A DNA stretch of 64,000 nt from Botryosphaeria dothidea (taxonomy: Eukaryota; Ascomycota; Dothideomycetes; Botryosphaeriales; Botryosphaeriaceae): NCBI GenBank assembly GCA_011503125.2, contig WWBZ02000001.1, forward strand, positions 6,076,001 through 6,140,000, written 5' to 3'. This document shows positions 45,482 to 55,792 of this stretch, in pieces. The notes beneath the pieces are model-generated. The model was not told where the DNA came from. It did not search any database and saw only the letters and a list, made by a program, of their open reading frames with translations. Within the stretch, counting starts at the first letter, position 1, and every line of letters begins with the position of its first letter. Position numbers and translations under genes: made by a program.

Positions 45482-47540
45482 CCATCCACCAGATTTTTTT
45501 CGTGAGCAATATTCAGATCCCGATATCTATCACGGATGACTTGCCCGGGCAATTGCAGAACCTCATACGACTTTTTTCCGGGCTCGGCACATGGATCCGC
45601 AGCAAGGGCAATCATCGCGCATTGAGAGGAGTTCACGGCAGATCGGCTAAAGCAGTGATAAACACCCTCATCAGCAGGTTGTTTGAGTGTGATATGTCGT
45701 TCTCTGAGCAGGATCGGCACGGAGATGGAGAACATCGACAAATCCGGAAACCTTGCTCCGCGAGATATTTGGGACAGCATACCTCGATGGTGACGTAGAC
45801 GTGATCTGGATCGTGCAAAATTTTCATCTTCTTCTGATGCGCGAGTCAGATTGGCCTCAGAAAGACTGGTTGATGAAGCGAGGGTGTTGATGGTGGGTAT
45901 GACGGAGGGGGGTTGTCGATAGGGGCGGATCACAACTACTGACAGTTATCTTCTGTAGTGAAGCTGCTGCATCGGATCCATCGTCCGTTTTGTCCTCGCT
46001 GAAGGAATTTGGCGTAATGAGCTCCACTGGTTCAATGGGATGCGTAATGCGCTACTGCACTACCGAAACATCTCCACCGCACGTCAAACGCTGCCACAAC
46101 TACCGAGGTCTCCCTCTTAGTTCGATGTTCCGAATATTCAACAGAAGTATTAAGAACATGGCATAAGGTGCCTCTTAAGCTTTCCTAGGCCCTGTAAAGA
46201 GGCTGTGGAATGCATCTCCCTTTCTGAAGACGATCTAATCACTTCAAAACTTTGCTAGCTGAAAGACGAGACACAAGAAACAAAAGGATGTAAAATGATC
46301 TGATGGACTATATGAATCCTCAGTGCAGATATGAGGAAGCAACTGCAAACCTCAAGTGGATGTCCGGGATGTCTATTCGCAGAGCGGAGAATCACGCTTG
46401 CGTTGATAACGACACCATCACTAAAAGAGGAGCTGCGAAAGTTAGCAGCAACCATCACGAAAGTGTTTCACGATAATGAATCATTCAGCGACCTCAACAG
46501 CCATTTCCGTTCTGAAACTCACCGCTCGCGCTGTTGACCGGTGTCGCCAACAAAGCCCAAGAATCCGCTTGGTCTGGACCGTCGGGAAAGTCCTTGCCGC
46601 GACCATCTTTCCGCGCCCCAAATTCGTAACGGAGGCAACCTCCGAAGACCTGTGATCCAGGATGGACAGCACAACAGGCCGATCTGCGGAGGGCCCTGGG
46701 TAGGGACCAAAGTCATGTCACTGTATCAACGCCCAAAAGTAAAATCCTTCGGCAACGTCCAGAACTGGATCCGAACTGCCGGATTGAGCAACGTGAGCAG
46801 TCCCCGCAGACACCTGGACCCTCACGATTGGTGGAGGGAAGGCGCATAATGGGGAGGCTGGAAGCCGCGGTTGTGGAAAGCCAAAAATTGCCCGATCGGG
46901 GCATGGTTGGCGTCGCTTATGGTGCGGGATGTCTCGTGATTAGTAAAAATAATCTCCGACTGGTTGGTTGGCGCCCAAAAGTGAAGGGGAAGGGGGGGGG
47001 AAGAAAATGAGGAGAGAAGGGGAAGAGTGAGGCTGCAGGCAGCAGGGCGGCTAAAGAGGAGGAGGCGCGGGCAAAGTGTCGTCATCTGTGGTGCATTGTT
47101 CGGACCGCGACGCAGGGATGCCGCGGATCTTTGAAACTCTGCCGGATCTGCCACGCTGCCACAAAAGCCTAATTTCAGCCCAACTGGAGGCCTTAAAGAG
47201 GTCGTCGCGGGCGAGCCTCTGTCAGCGTTGCTGCTCACGGTCTTTGTGCCTCGTATTCGGTGAATTCGCTTGTATACTGCTAATCGTCCAGAACGCTCTC
47301 CGCCATGCAATTTCTTTACGGCTCTCCGCGAACTGGAAAACACAATATAGCTATAGGAAAACAACAATCCATAACACCAACACTTCCTTCTTCCAGAGCA
47401 TGCTGGCCGTGGAAGATGCAGCCCTGTCGGGCGCCTGAACAACAACTTATTCATGTGTGCTGCACCACCATAAGCCAAAAGTAACCTCAGTCCAAAAATA
47501 CCACTTCTTCACCATCCGTGAAATCACCTTTCTACACCTT
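44426..47540. other. Gene-poor stretch, 3.1 kb
   Basis: No gene could be supported. ORFs up to 218 codons (46822-47478, minus) have no domain and no biased codon use. A (GT)14 microsatellite is listed separately. A G-rich patch lies near 46987-47035. Confidence 0.45.
45451..45478. repeat. (GT)14 microsatellite
   Basis: Fourteen perfect GT units on the plus strand, outside any recognised gene. Confidence 0.95.
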
Positions 47541-48320
47541 TCAACGGCCTCGAACAGGCGACGCCTCCCACTCGTGATACTCAACCCTACGCCTCGGCCT
47601 CGAGCGGGACCGCGAGACCCCCCGCGACCTCGCCCTCGACCTCGAGCGTCTGCGGCTCTCCCTCTCCCGCGTTCTCCTCTCCTCCTCCTCGCGCTCCTCC
47701 TTGTGCAGCTTCTCCGTCTGATCCGCATACTCGGTCTGACGAAGCACGCGCTTGAGGAAATCGACCGCGTAGAACCCCGTCACAGCAGCCTCCGCGTACG
47801 GCAGCTTGCTGTCGGGCCTCAAGCGGCCGTTGCGCAGCGAGCCGATCAGCCCGCCGCACACGGCCGCCGTCGCGCAGCGCGCCCCCTTCTGCCCGTTCCA
47901 CGGGCCGGGCTCGGAGCGGCAGCGGACGGCCTCGACGGCGGCCGACATGGCGGCCGCCTTGGCCGCTTTGGTGAGGGTGTAGCGCTCGTTCTGCAGCGAG
48001 AAGTCCTTCTTCGGCTTGCGGTTCCGCGGCGGCGGCGGCGAGCGCGACGCAGAGCGCCCGCGTTCGGAGCGCGGCCGGCGCATCACGCGGCGGTCGTCCC
48101 TCTCGTCGTCGGACGAGTCGGAGAAGTCGGACTCGGACTCGCTGTCGGTGTCGTAGTAGTAGCGGGCGCGGCCGCGGACGTGCTGCTTGGGGGCGAGGTC
48201 CGGCTCGGCACGCGCGGGAGGACGAGACTGTGCGCGTCCCGGCGGGGCTTGAGGTTGATATGGCCGGTACGGCGGCTGGTACTCCGGCCGCGGGGGAGCG
48301 GGACCGTACTGGTAGTCCAT
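47541..48320 (-). CDS. Arg/Ser-rich protein of unknown function
   Basis: Single exon, 259 aa from ATG 48320 (MDYQYGPAPPRPEY); the frame is open 26 codons further upstream, but that part is not protein-like. The order is a Pro/Tyr/Gln-rich N-terminus, an acidic TDSESESDFSDSSDDERDD stretch, an Arg/Ser/Pro-rich stretch, then a conserved-looking globular segment: YTLTKAAKAAAMSAAVEAVR, ARCATAAVCGGLIGSL and AEAAVTGFYAVDFLKRVLRQ. A long Glu/Arg helix and an RS-type tail (RRSRSRARSRGVSRSRSRP) complete it. The small-residue segment recalls the glycine-zipper-like motifs found in several fungal Arg-rich proteins. No function is assigned. The RS tail suggests a nuclear or RNA-linked role, but this is only inference. 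Confidence 0.62.
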   Translation of the reverse strand: MDYQYGPAPPRPEYQPPYRPYQPQAPPGRAQSRPPARAEPDLAPKQHVRGRARYYYDTDSESESDFSDSSDDERDDRRVMRRPRSERGRSASRSPPPPRNRKPKKDFSLQNERYTLTKAAKAAAMSAAVEAVRCRSEPGPWNGQKGARCATAAVCGGLIGSLRNGRLRPDSKLPYAEAAVTGFYAVDFLKRVLRQTEYADQTEKLHKEEREEEERRTRERESRRRSRSRARSRGVSRSRSRPRRRVEYHEWEASPVRGR

Positions 48321-51300
48321 TGGGACGACAACGACACGCGAGGAGACCGGAATGACAGATCTCGTGACTCGGTCTGAGGACGCCAGCTTGAATTCCAACA
48401 GCTTCGAGCACTAGAAGCCGAGAGAGGGCAGTTGGCAAAGAAGAAAGAGGCGGAATGCAGGTTTGAGGAGGCAGTCAAGCAGTGATCTTGAAGAATGGAT
48501 TGGAGCTAGCACTCGAGGGTAATCAACTCGGGAGGATGCCGCTGACCTTTTGAACGGTCAGGAGATGAGCCTACACCGCGGTTTGAGCACGGACACGTGT
48601 GTCCAAGATGTTTGAAGTTGGCAGCAAGACAACCGAGCAGTGAGAGGATCATGCCGCCGGGGGGACCTCCATGCTCGATCATCTCGATGGACACTGCTGG
48701 CCAATTTCCCCGCAAAACGCATGAAGCATACTCAACGGGGGCCTCTCGGCCGCGCGGGCCGCGTGAAGGCCGCGGCTGCCGCGAGCCTCCAGCAAGCCAC
48801 GATCTGGGACCAAGAGACCACTGCAGCGGCTGGCGCAAGACGAGCCGCGGGAGATCCACAATGTCGTGAGCATGGAGAAAAACAAATACGAACACGAGTC
48901 AGGGACGTGCTGCTACACTGGCAGTGATGTAGGCTTAGTCGCAGGATGCATAGCCGCCCTCCATGGATGATGCCACGGACGAGGGGAATAAGTTGGTGGT
49001 TGAGGAGTCGTATGACAGCAAGAAGAGGACTCTCTGGCAAGTACCAAGGTCATGCTGAAACTGGGGTAATCTCGGGGCTCTGACTGGCTGCCCCAGAGAG
49101 GTGACCATGAATCAGTCGGCAGCTCCAGTAGTTGTTGTTGTTGGCATACCGACTTGGCAGAATACGCACGGTGCCGCAGCAAAAAATCAGGGCGGTTCGA
49201 GCGCTGCCGAAAGCTGACTGATGAGGATGCTCACCGAAAGTGACGTCACTGAAGCGGTACCTGTCTAAAGTACTTTGCGAAGCCAGGGGTGAAACGCATA
49301 CGCGCTAAGTGTCGCGGGTTGCGACGCTGGCTCTCCCGTCCGGCTCCCGGAAGGGTTGCCGCAAAAAGCAACCGTTGCGCGCGCGTCTCCGTAGGGGTCC
49401 GACTGGCTACCTGCAACACCACTAGTGACGTACCTGCCTCGTTGTCAGATGGGTGGTGCGGTCTGGCCAGTTGGCAAGCAGCGTCTATTATTATGATGGG
49501 AGATTGGAGCATCTGCCCAAGCTTCGCTTTTTGCCTTTTGCAGCTTAGTTTGCCCACCGGCCGCCCCGCCATTTCCGCCTCCACACGCGTCCACCTGCCT
49601 CCCCACAGATGATCACCGCCTTACTTTATCACAACTTCTCTGCACAGAGAGAAGGCGGATGACCACAGTTGTATGAGTAGCCAGAGGTGTGATCCGAACA
49701 TGGTACAGTCCTAACAAAGCAATGTTCCTCAAAGCACCATCTTGGAGGCTCGGAGCTCGGACGACGAATGACTTGTGCAGAACTTTGCTCATGGATTGAA
49801 TAATACCCAAATTCCTTCGTAACAACTACTTCCTGTGAGAAATTGATTGGCAGGGGCAGTCCCTCGGTGGTGCCCGCATGGCGTGACCTTGCTCCGCAAC
49901 AAGGAACATTTTGTCGGTCGAGCTACACTTCCGGTAATGATAGACCAACTGCGTAGACCGAGGACGATTTTGAGCACACTCGTTCTCCGCTTTAGCAAGC
50001 GGGATTCCCCGCATTCGTCTGATGCACGATGCACATGCGTCTGCTTTTTCCTCTTCAGATCGAGCTTTCCGGGTCGCTAATCTTCACTACCTACTGCCTC
50101 AACAGAATCGGCCCGCAGATTACTACCCCATGGAATGAATCTTGGGCTACCACTCTACTGTCTTCTCGAGTCATTGGTACAGTAGTGAGTTAATGTCTCT
50201 TTTCTTTGGGCTTGAACGGTCCATCCCCGGCCAGGCTATTACGCGCCGATTGAGTCTTACTTCACTTCAGCGGAATTCCAGAATTAACGAAGCCGCTGCA
50301 TATTCAGACTCGGCCCCACAAAGCTCAACCTGTAGCCTCGGCTTGTGCAGATTTAGATGCCCCAATCTAGTTAATGTAGTCGCTAACCAGAAAGTGAATG
50401 CGCCTCGGGGAGGATACCGCAAACGCGCTCCATAGCCAGAAAGAACGAGTCACATCCGACCGTTGCCTGTATGCGCACGCCATGTGAAACTTGAGGCATA
50501 CGCATGCTACCGTGGAAGATCCTTGGCTGTTGAAGACGATTGGAAATCCTCTGTTCACCAAAATGTGAAGCGCATATCCAGCCGGCCTATCCACTTGCTG
50601 AGCTGCCATCAACACTGCGCGCTAGCCAATAATACGGTCATATGACATACTCAAAACCATTCCTCCGCACTTCTAAATAGTTGCCATCTCCGATTCCCTG
50701 ATGTACCGTCGGCTTATTACTGCATTCTCACTCTGCAGCGCCTTAGCGCATGCGGACTGTCCTGTTGAGCTCCCTTTCTCACCCCATGAACTGTGATCAA
50801 GCCAATGCGTCGCGCCACGACACCCTACCTACCGTTTGCTTCCGTTGAAACTTTCTTTGACTTCTGATACAACGCATGAAATGCAAGGCTTTTCTAGCTA
50901 GGCACATTTTAAACCACGCACAGTCGACGCTCACCGGTGAAAATAGTAAGCAAGGGTGTAGAAGCCACGCCTGCCAATATGTCATCAGAATTCTCTTTGC
51001 TTGCTCGAGCTCGTCAAAGTCTTTGACCAGAGGAATTAGCACACTCCTATTTCGCTCATGCACGGGCTGCGATACACCAGATAGATAACACATTTCGCAC
51101 CGAAGCTATCCTCGTCATTTTCAAAATACTATATCCTACCTCTTTTGTCATTCTTATCAGTATGCTTTTGTTATTCACACACAACGAATCTTGGTCTGGA
51201 CGTGGGAATAGGTCTCGTAAAACGCGCGACATCTTTGAGAGCATCTGGACATGACACCACACTCCAACTTAATCATCATGCCATTCCTGCCCGCCATGGC

Positions 51301-51811
51301 TCTCACCATACAGATAGCCAGCACTGCTACTGTGAGCCTCTTCATTTCATTGAAGAATTTGTCTTGCCGGCTTTCCGGAAGAGTGACAAATCTGAGAAAA
51401 TAAGGGGAGGCGTTTGGGTACGGCTATATCAGGCATGCTTGGGTATTCCAAAAAGAGTGGGTAGCGATTCCCCTGCCATATCGGTGGCGCCACACTCTGC
51501 AAAAGGCTAGTGTGAGTGTGTGTAAGTTTACAACTTCACCTACAGCTACATGTGGGCATATCGGGAGTTCGTGCCGCACGCTCGAGCATCACTTCACCCC
51601 GGCACAAGTACTGTCCACAATTCCGGCTGATTCTGTACATCCAATGTACACAAGTAGTCAAAGGTACACATTCAACACGTTACAGCCGCAAAACTCAAAC
51701 GGAGCACTAATGGTGTGGAGGACTTCGGGATTGTCGGTTGTCTAGCTCTACTTGCAAACGGATCCACTAATCCAATCTATAGCCATCTCCTCGCATAGCA
51801 GCACATCACAT
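48321..51811. other. Gene-poor stretch, 3.5 kb
   Basis: Upstream region of the Arg/Ser-rich gene and 3' region of the ABM-domain gene. ORFs of 60-130 codons on both strands show no domain or consistent coding bias. No repeat longer than a few units was noticed. Confidence 0.45.
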
Positions 51812-52250
51812 TCAAGAGCGAGGGCCAAAGCCAGCAGTGGCTTTGGTGCTGAAGACCTTCACGAAAGGCTCCTTGGCCAGACCGCCAGCAGACTCGGACG
51901 AGGCGCGGGCCTTCTGCGAGTACTCAGTCTTCTGGTGAGCCTCCCAGGCTTCCTTGGTCTTGTATCTGTAATCAATCAACCTATCAGCTGATGCTCAAAG
52001 GAATTCTGCACCAGAGAGAATGGACACATACTGCTGGAAGATGATGAACTCGCCGTCCTCGTTCTCATGAATGCGGAAGACGAGGCAGTCAGGCTCGTTC
52101 TTCTCAACCTCGGCAGCAAGGCGGGAGAAGCCCTCGAGAGCCTGGAAATGTTGTGAGTGGAAGCCAGTGTGCGTGATATCCTTTGGTACGTACGACGGCC
52201 TTGTGCTCAGGCTTGGGGGTGATAATGGCGATGACGCTGACCTCAGACAT
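51812..52250 (-). CDS. ABM-domain protein (antibiotic-biosynthesis-monooxygenase fold)
   Basis: Three exons on the minus strand: 52250-52194, 52141-52032 and 51965-51812, giving 106 aa with introns of 52 and 66 nt. The sequence opens MSEVSVIAIITPKPEHKA, the usual first strand. It continues ALEGFSRLAAEVEKNEPDCL, FRIHENEDGEFIIFQQYKTK and EAWEAHQKTEYSQK, the dimeric alpha/beta-barrel pattern with the conserved WeaH segment of YgiN-like quinol monooxygenases. It ends in GFGPRS. Small single-domain fungal members are common and mostly uncharacterised. They may oxidise quinones or bind small ligands without a cofactor. It has no signal peptide, so is probably cytosolic. Confidence 0.88.
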
Positions 52251-53216
52251 TTTGAAAGTATAAAGAGGTGTCTCTTGAGAGGACTGTTTGAGTGTTGCTT
52301 TACTGAGGTTGCTGAGTTTTCGTTGGAGTTGCTTGATGATCTATACAGCGGGGAAGATGACCTCACCTTTATACTACACGCTCTCACATAATGTTTCCAT
52401 TAACACTCACACAGACTCAGTGATCACGACCCCTCCGACACCATTCGAAACGCCTTCCTGCGGGTCCGAAGCCTCCACTCGCAATCGTATCCCCTATTCG
52501 TTCGCCGCACGCCACGGATACTCTGCATCCCGGCCCCAGAAAGGCACAGCTGTATGGATGAACCCCATCCGGGGACATCCGCACCCCATGCGAGCCACAA
52601 GCCAAGCCTCAGCGTCCTCACATTCAGGGTCCACAGGGCACCATGGTGGCACGATGTGGCTGACCGGTCCAGCAATTGCAGCTGCGTCGACGCCTTGGCG
52701 GAGGATCTAGCCGCCCTCAGGCGTTCTTGGAGGATGCACGCAAATGAGTAGTTGTGAGTAGGTGAAACGCGCAGGTTCGGATTCGGTGCGCGCGATCCGG
52801 CTCGGGATGCGAATGCACATTCGGGATTGCGCTTGGCGGCTCGGGTGTCTCCCGAGGCGAGGGGGCGTCCGTGTCTGAAGAGGACTGTGCGGGAGAGGGA
52901 TAAGTGAGTATTGCGGCGCTGCTGGCTGATTTTGTGGCGGTGCGGTGGATGGCTGAATGGGTTGGTGGCTCGGGTGGGTGGTTATGCGCAGGGTTTCGGA
53001 TGCGCGAATGCCGAATTGTGCAAAGCGGGGAGAGCGGCTCTATATTTGGCAAATTTAGTGTGAATAGGAGCATAATAAGCGAATGTTAAACTGTAGAACT
53101 CTATTAATCAAACTTCTCAACTCGAAGTGTGACTACTGAGAACACAATCCCGTCATACATTATCTGCCACCCTTCAGAGACCATTCGACAGTTCCGCAAC
53201 TATTCGCATATTAGCA
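52251..53216. other. Intergenic, no gene recognised
   Basis: Between the ABM-domain gene and the broken protease-like gene, both on the minus strand. ORFs up to 140 codons are shadows of GC-rich DNA. Confidence 0.4.
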
Positions 53217-54414
53217 TCATGGCTTCCGCTTTGGCCCTGGGAAAGCTGGGGTGCTCTTACATCCTATTTCCTTCTTGTCCGTGTCGAAAATGCTGTAGAA
53301 GACACTGAGAAATTCCTGCCCCAAAACAACACACGCGTCCGTCTTATCTGGAGACATCTTGTGTAGACACATCCAGCACTGAGCCTCGCTGCTCTCATTC
53401 CTCCCCGGCCGCACCTCGACGATGTACTCATACGGCGTCAAACTCAAATCCTGCTCTCCGATCGTGAAAATGAGGTCCGGCATGAGCTCTCTATCGCGGC
53501 AATCCAGCGGGATAACGCCCTCATCCGCATCCACCGCATTCTGCGCGTCCTCCGCCCACAGCGGTTTCGCAAAGTGTATCCCCTGGACGTCCGACCGCAC
53601 CTCAGCGACGCAGGCACCCCTATTCGGATTCCGCCATCGATCCACGCCCCCTCCGCTCTCCGCCCGATCCCAGCCATACGCCGCCAAGTCGACCGCCCAC
53701 TGCTCCCCCTCCCCCGAGCCCCCCCACAACCGGATGCATGACGACCTCCCCATCGTAGAGCGCCTCATTGCCACCGCCAAGCGCCAGCTCCCCTTCCCCC
53801 GCCTCCCCCGGAAACCTCAGCCCAAACACACTCGCCCCCGCCCCTCCACCCATCCCCTCCAGCGCACCACCCAACCCCAGCCCCAACCGCCCATCCCACC
53901 GCTCGTCGAACGGCCCTTCGACGTACCGCACCCTCCTCGCTTCAACAGAGCTCACACCGCTCCGCCCGCACCCCGCCACCTCCCACCGATCCCGCACCTC
54001 GTGCAAGTCGGCGAAGGACACGCCGCCGTACGGAATGCTTTCGCCTAGCGGCCTCCGCTCGTGCGCGTACGTTGCCGACTTCGCGTGCGCGTACGTTCTG
54101 TGTCCGGCGCAAATCTCGTGGTCCGGGGAGGGCTGGTGGAGGCAGTCGGACGAGGGGGCGACGCTGCTGGAGGACGAGAGGTCGATGTACATGTTGAGCG
54201 GCGGGGTTTGCGGCGGGGTGCCGATGCGGAGGGGGATGATGGGGCTGTAGGGGCCAGGTTGAGGCCAGGTGGCGGTGGTGTTGGGGAGGGGTCGTTGGTG
54301 AGGGCGGGAATCGGTGTTGGCGGGGGTGCGGTTGTGGATGGGGATAGTGATGAGGGCGAGGGTGGTGGGGAGGGGGAGGAGGAAGAGGAGGACGAGGATG
54401 ATGGGTCAGAGCAT
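53217..54414 (-). pseudogene. Broken, catalytically degenerate aspartic-protease-like gene
   Basis: The minus strand reads as an A1 (pepsin-like) protease with several lesions. An ATG at 54414 is followed two codons later by TGA; the same frame then gives a signal-peptide-like stretch (PIILVLLFLLPLPTTLA). Next come PYSPIIPLRIGTPPQ, the usual N-lobe entry, and IDLSSSSSVAPSSDC where the catalytic DTGSS should be. DGRLGLGL and ELALGGGNEALYDG follow as expected. The frame then shifts near a C7 run at 53719-53725, and the C-lobe continues in another frame (EQWAVDLAAYGWD) to VVLGQEFLSVFYSIFDTDKK. The second catalytic motif is missing; EVRSDVQG stands in its place. I infer a pseudogene or a non-catalytic relative with sequence errors. 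The fold landmarks make the family call safe. Confidence 0.7.
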
Positions 54415-55792
54415 GTTCAATGTGGTGGGTGAGTTATGGGGGCTTCCTTTCTGCTTGTATTATTCTGGTGTGGTAGAAGAGCTGGAGGGCGTGTCGCGAA
54501 GTGATATCAAGGAATTACGCCGTGAATTGATGCGGAAGTACGATCGTTAGATTAGGCAGAAGCAATTCACATAGATCGAATGCAAGGGTATGGATCCTCA
54601 TCCTGGAATTTCCCACCAGTAAATAAATACATCTCCCATCCGGACTTGAAGAAGTGATACTTGGCCAACAAAAGGAGAGAACTGATGTTGGTGGCGCTGC
54701 CAAGCTTTCCTCAAACCTCACAACGTGGGTCTATACTACAAATTCTGAAGGAGTGCGCTTCCTTATATTGTAGATAAACGTGCTAAGCTTTTCGAGTCTC
54801 TTAGTTCTCTATTTGGTACCAGTCTTGATTCCATTCACACATGACCTCAGACGCACGAAAGCCCTCCTCACAGCCTCGCTGATGACCCCCAGTGAGGCTG
54901 TGCAGCTCTCCAACACTTGCTCAAACACCGATCCAAGAAACACAACATCTAAGAAATATGACCTTGGCCATCAACAAATGCTCCCTACTAGTCAGGTTAA
55001 TTACAGCGCTTGTCCACCTCTGATCATCGCGGGGTTGTGATCAGGGCACGGGCCGCAATCCCAGACCCATTCCGTTCACCATCACTACGCCGATTTCAAC
55101 GTCTCCTTCCTTACACCGCAGAAAATTGGCTCGAAAAACTGCATTGAATTCTCAAGAGTGATTTGTGAGCTCTCAGCCAATCACCAGACCATACGTCTTA
55201 CAGGGTCAGCGTCTTGAAACAACTCGGAACGGAACGCTTGTTAGATCAGAACGCAAAAGGGAACAGCCAGCTACGTGTGAAACCAGTGTTCATATTGAAA
55301 TTTGTCTCATTGTATTAGTGCTACTTCATATTTAGAAAATGAACGTACAGCTTTTCTGTACTTTTTTATACGCATTGTTCCCATCGATGCCGCGGTGCGT
55401 TTTCCTTTTTTTTTTTTTGTCCCCCAACCGATATGCGATGATGCAATGCCATATTTTCCTTGATTTTGTTTTGTCCATTTTGATGCCTCAAACCGATGAA
55501 GTGCTGTGACCATGTAGAATACGAAAAACCAAAGGAATTGAAAACAGTAACGCTCGAAGTAATAAACCGCCCCGCATTCTAAGCTCTTGGGAGTATCACA
55601 TCCGCAAAACCAGGAAGGCGAAAAGACTTCAAGCAAGAGAATGCGCAGAAAGGCATAGATAGAGAAATAAGACAAACCGGACGCATACTCCGCTGGTATC
55701 ATGAAACGCACATATATTCGTTTCGCATCAACCATATCTCAGTGACGGACTGGAAATGGGTAGCCAGCTGTTCAAAGCATAATAGCTCTTTC
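54415..55792. other. Intergenic, no gene recognised
   Basis: Region between the 3' end of cho2 and the start of the broken protease-like gene. A T-rich stretch near 55390-55420 may belong to the cho2 3' UTR. Confidence 0.4.

Noticed and set aside
46822..47478. 218-codon minus-strand ORF
   Set aside because: No domain, no codon bias and mixed composition; it spans several short-frame regions typical of non-coding DNA.
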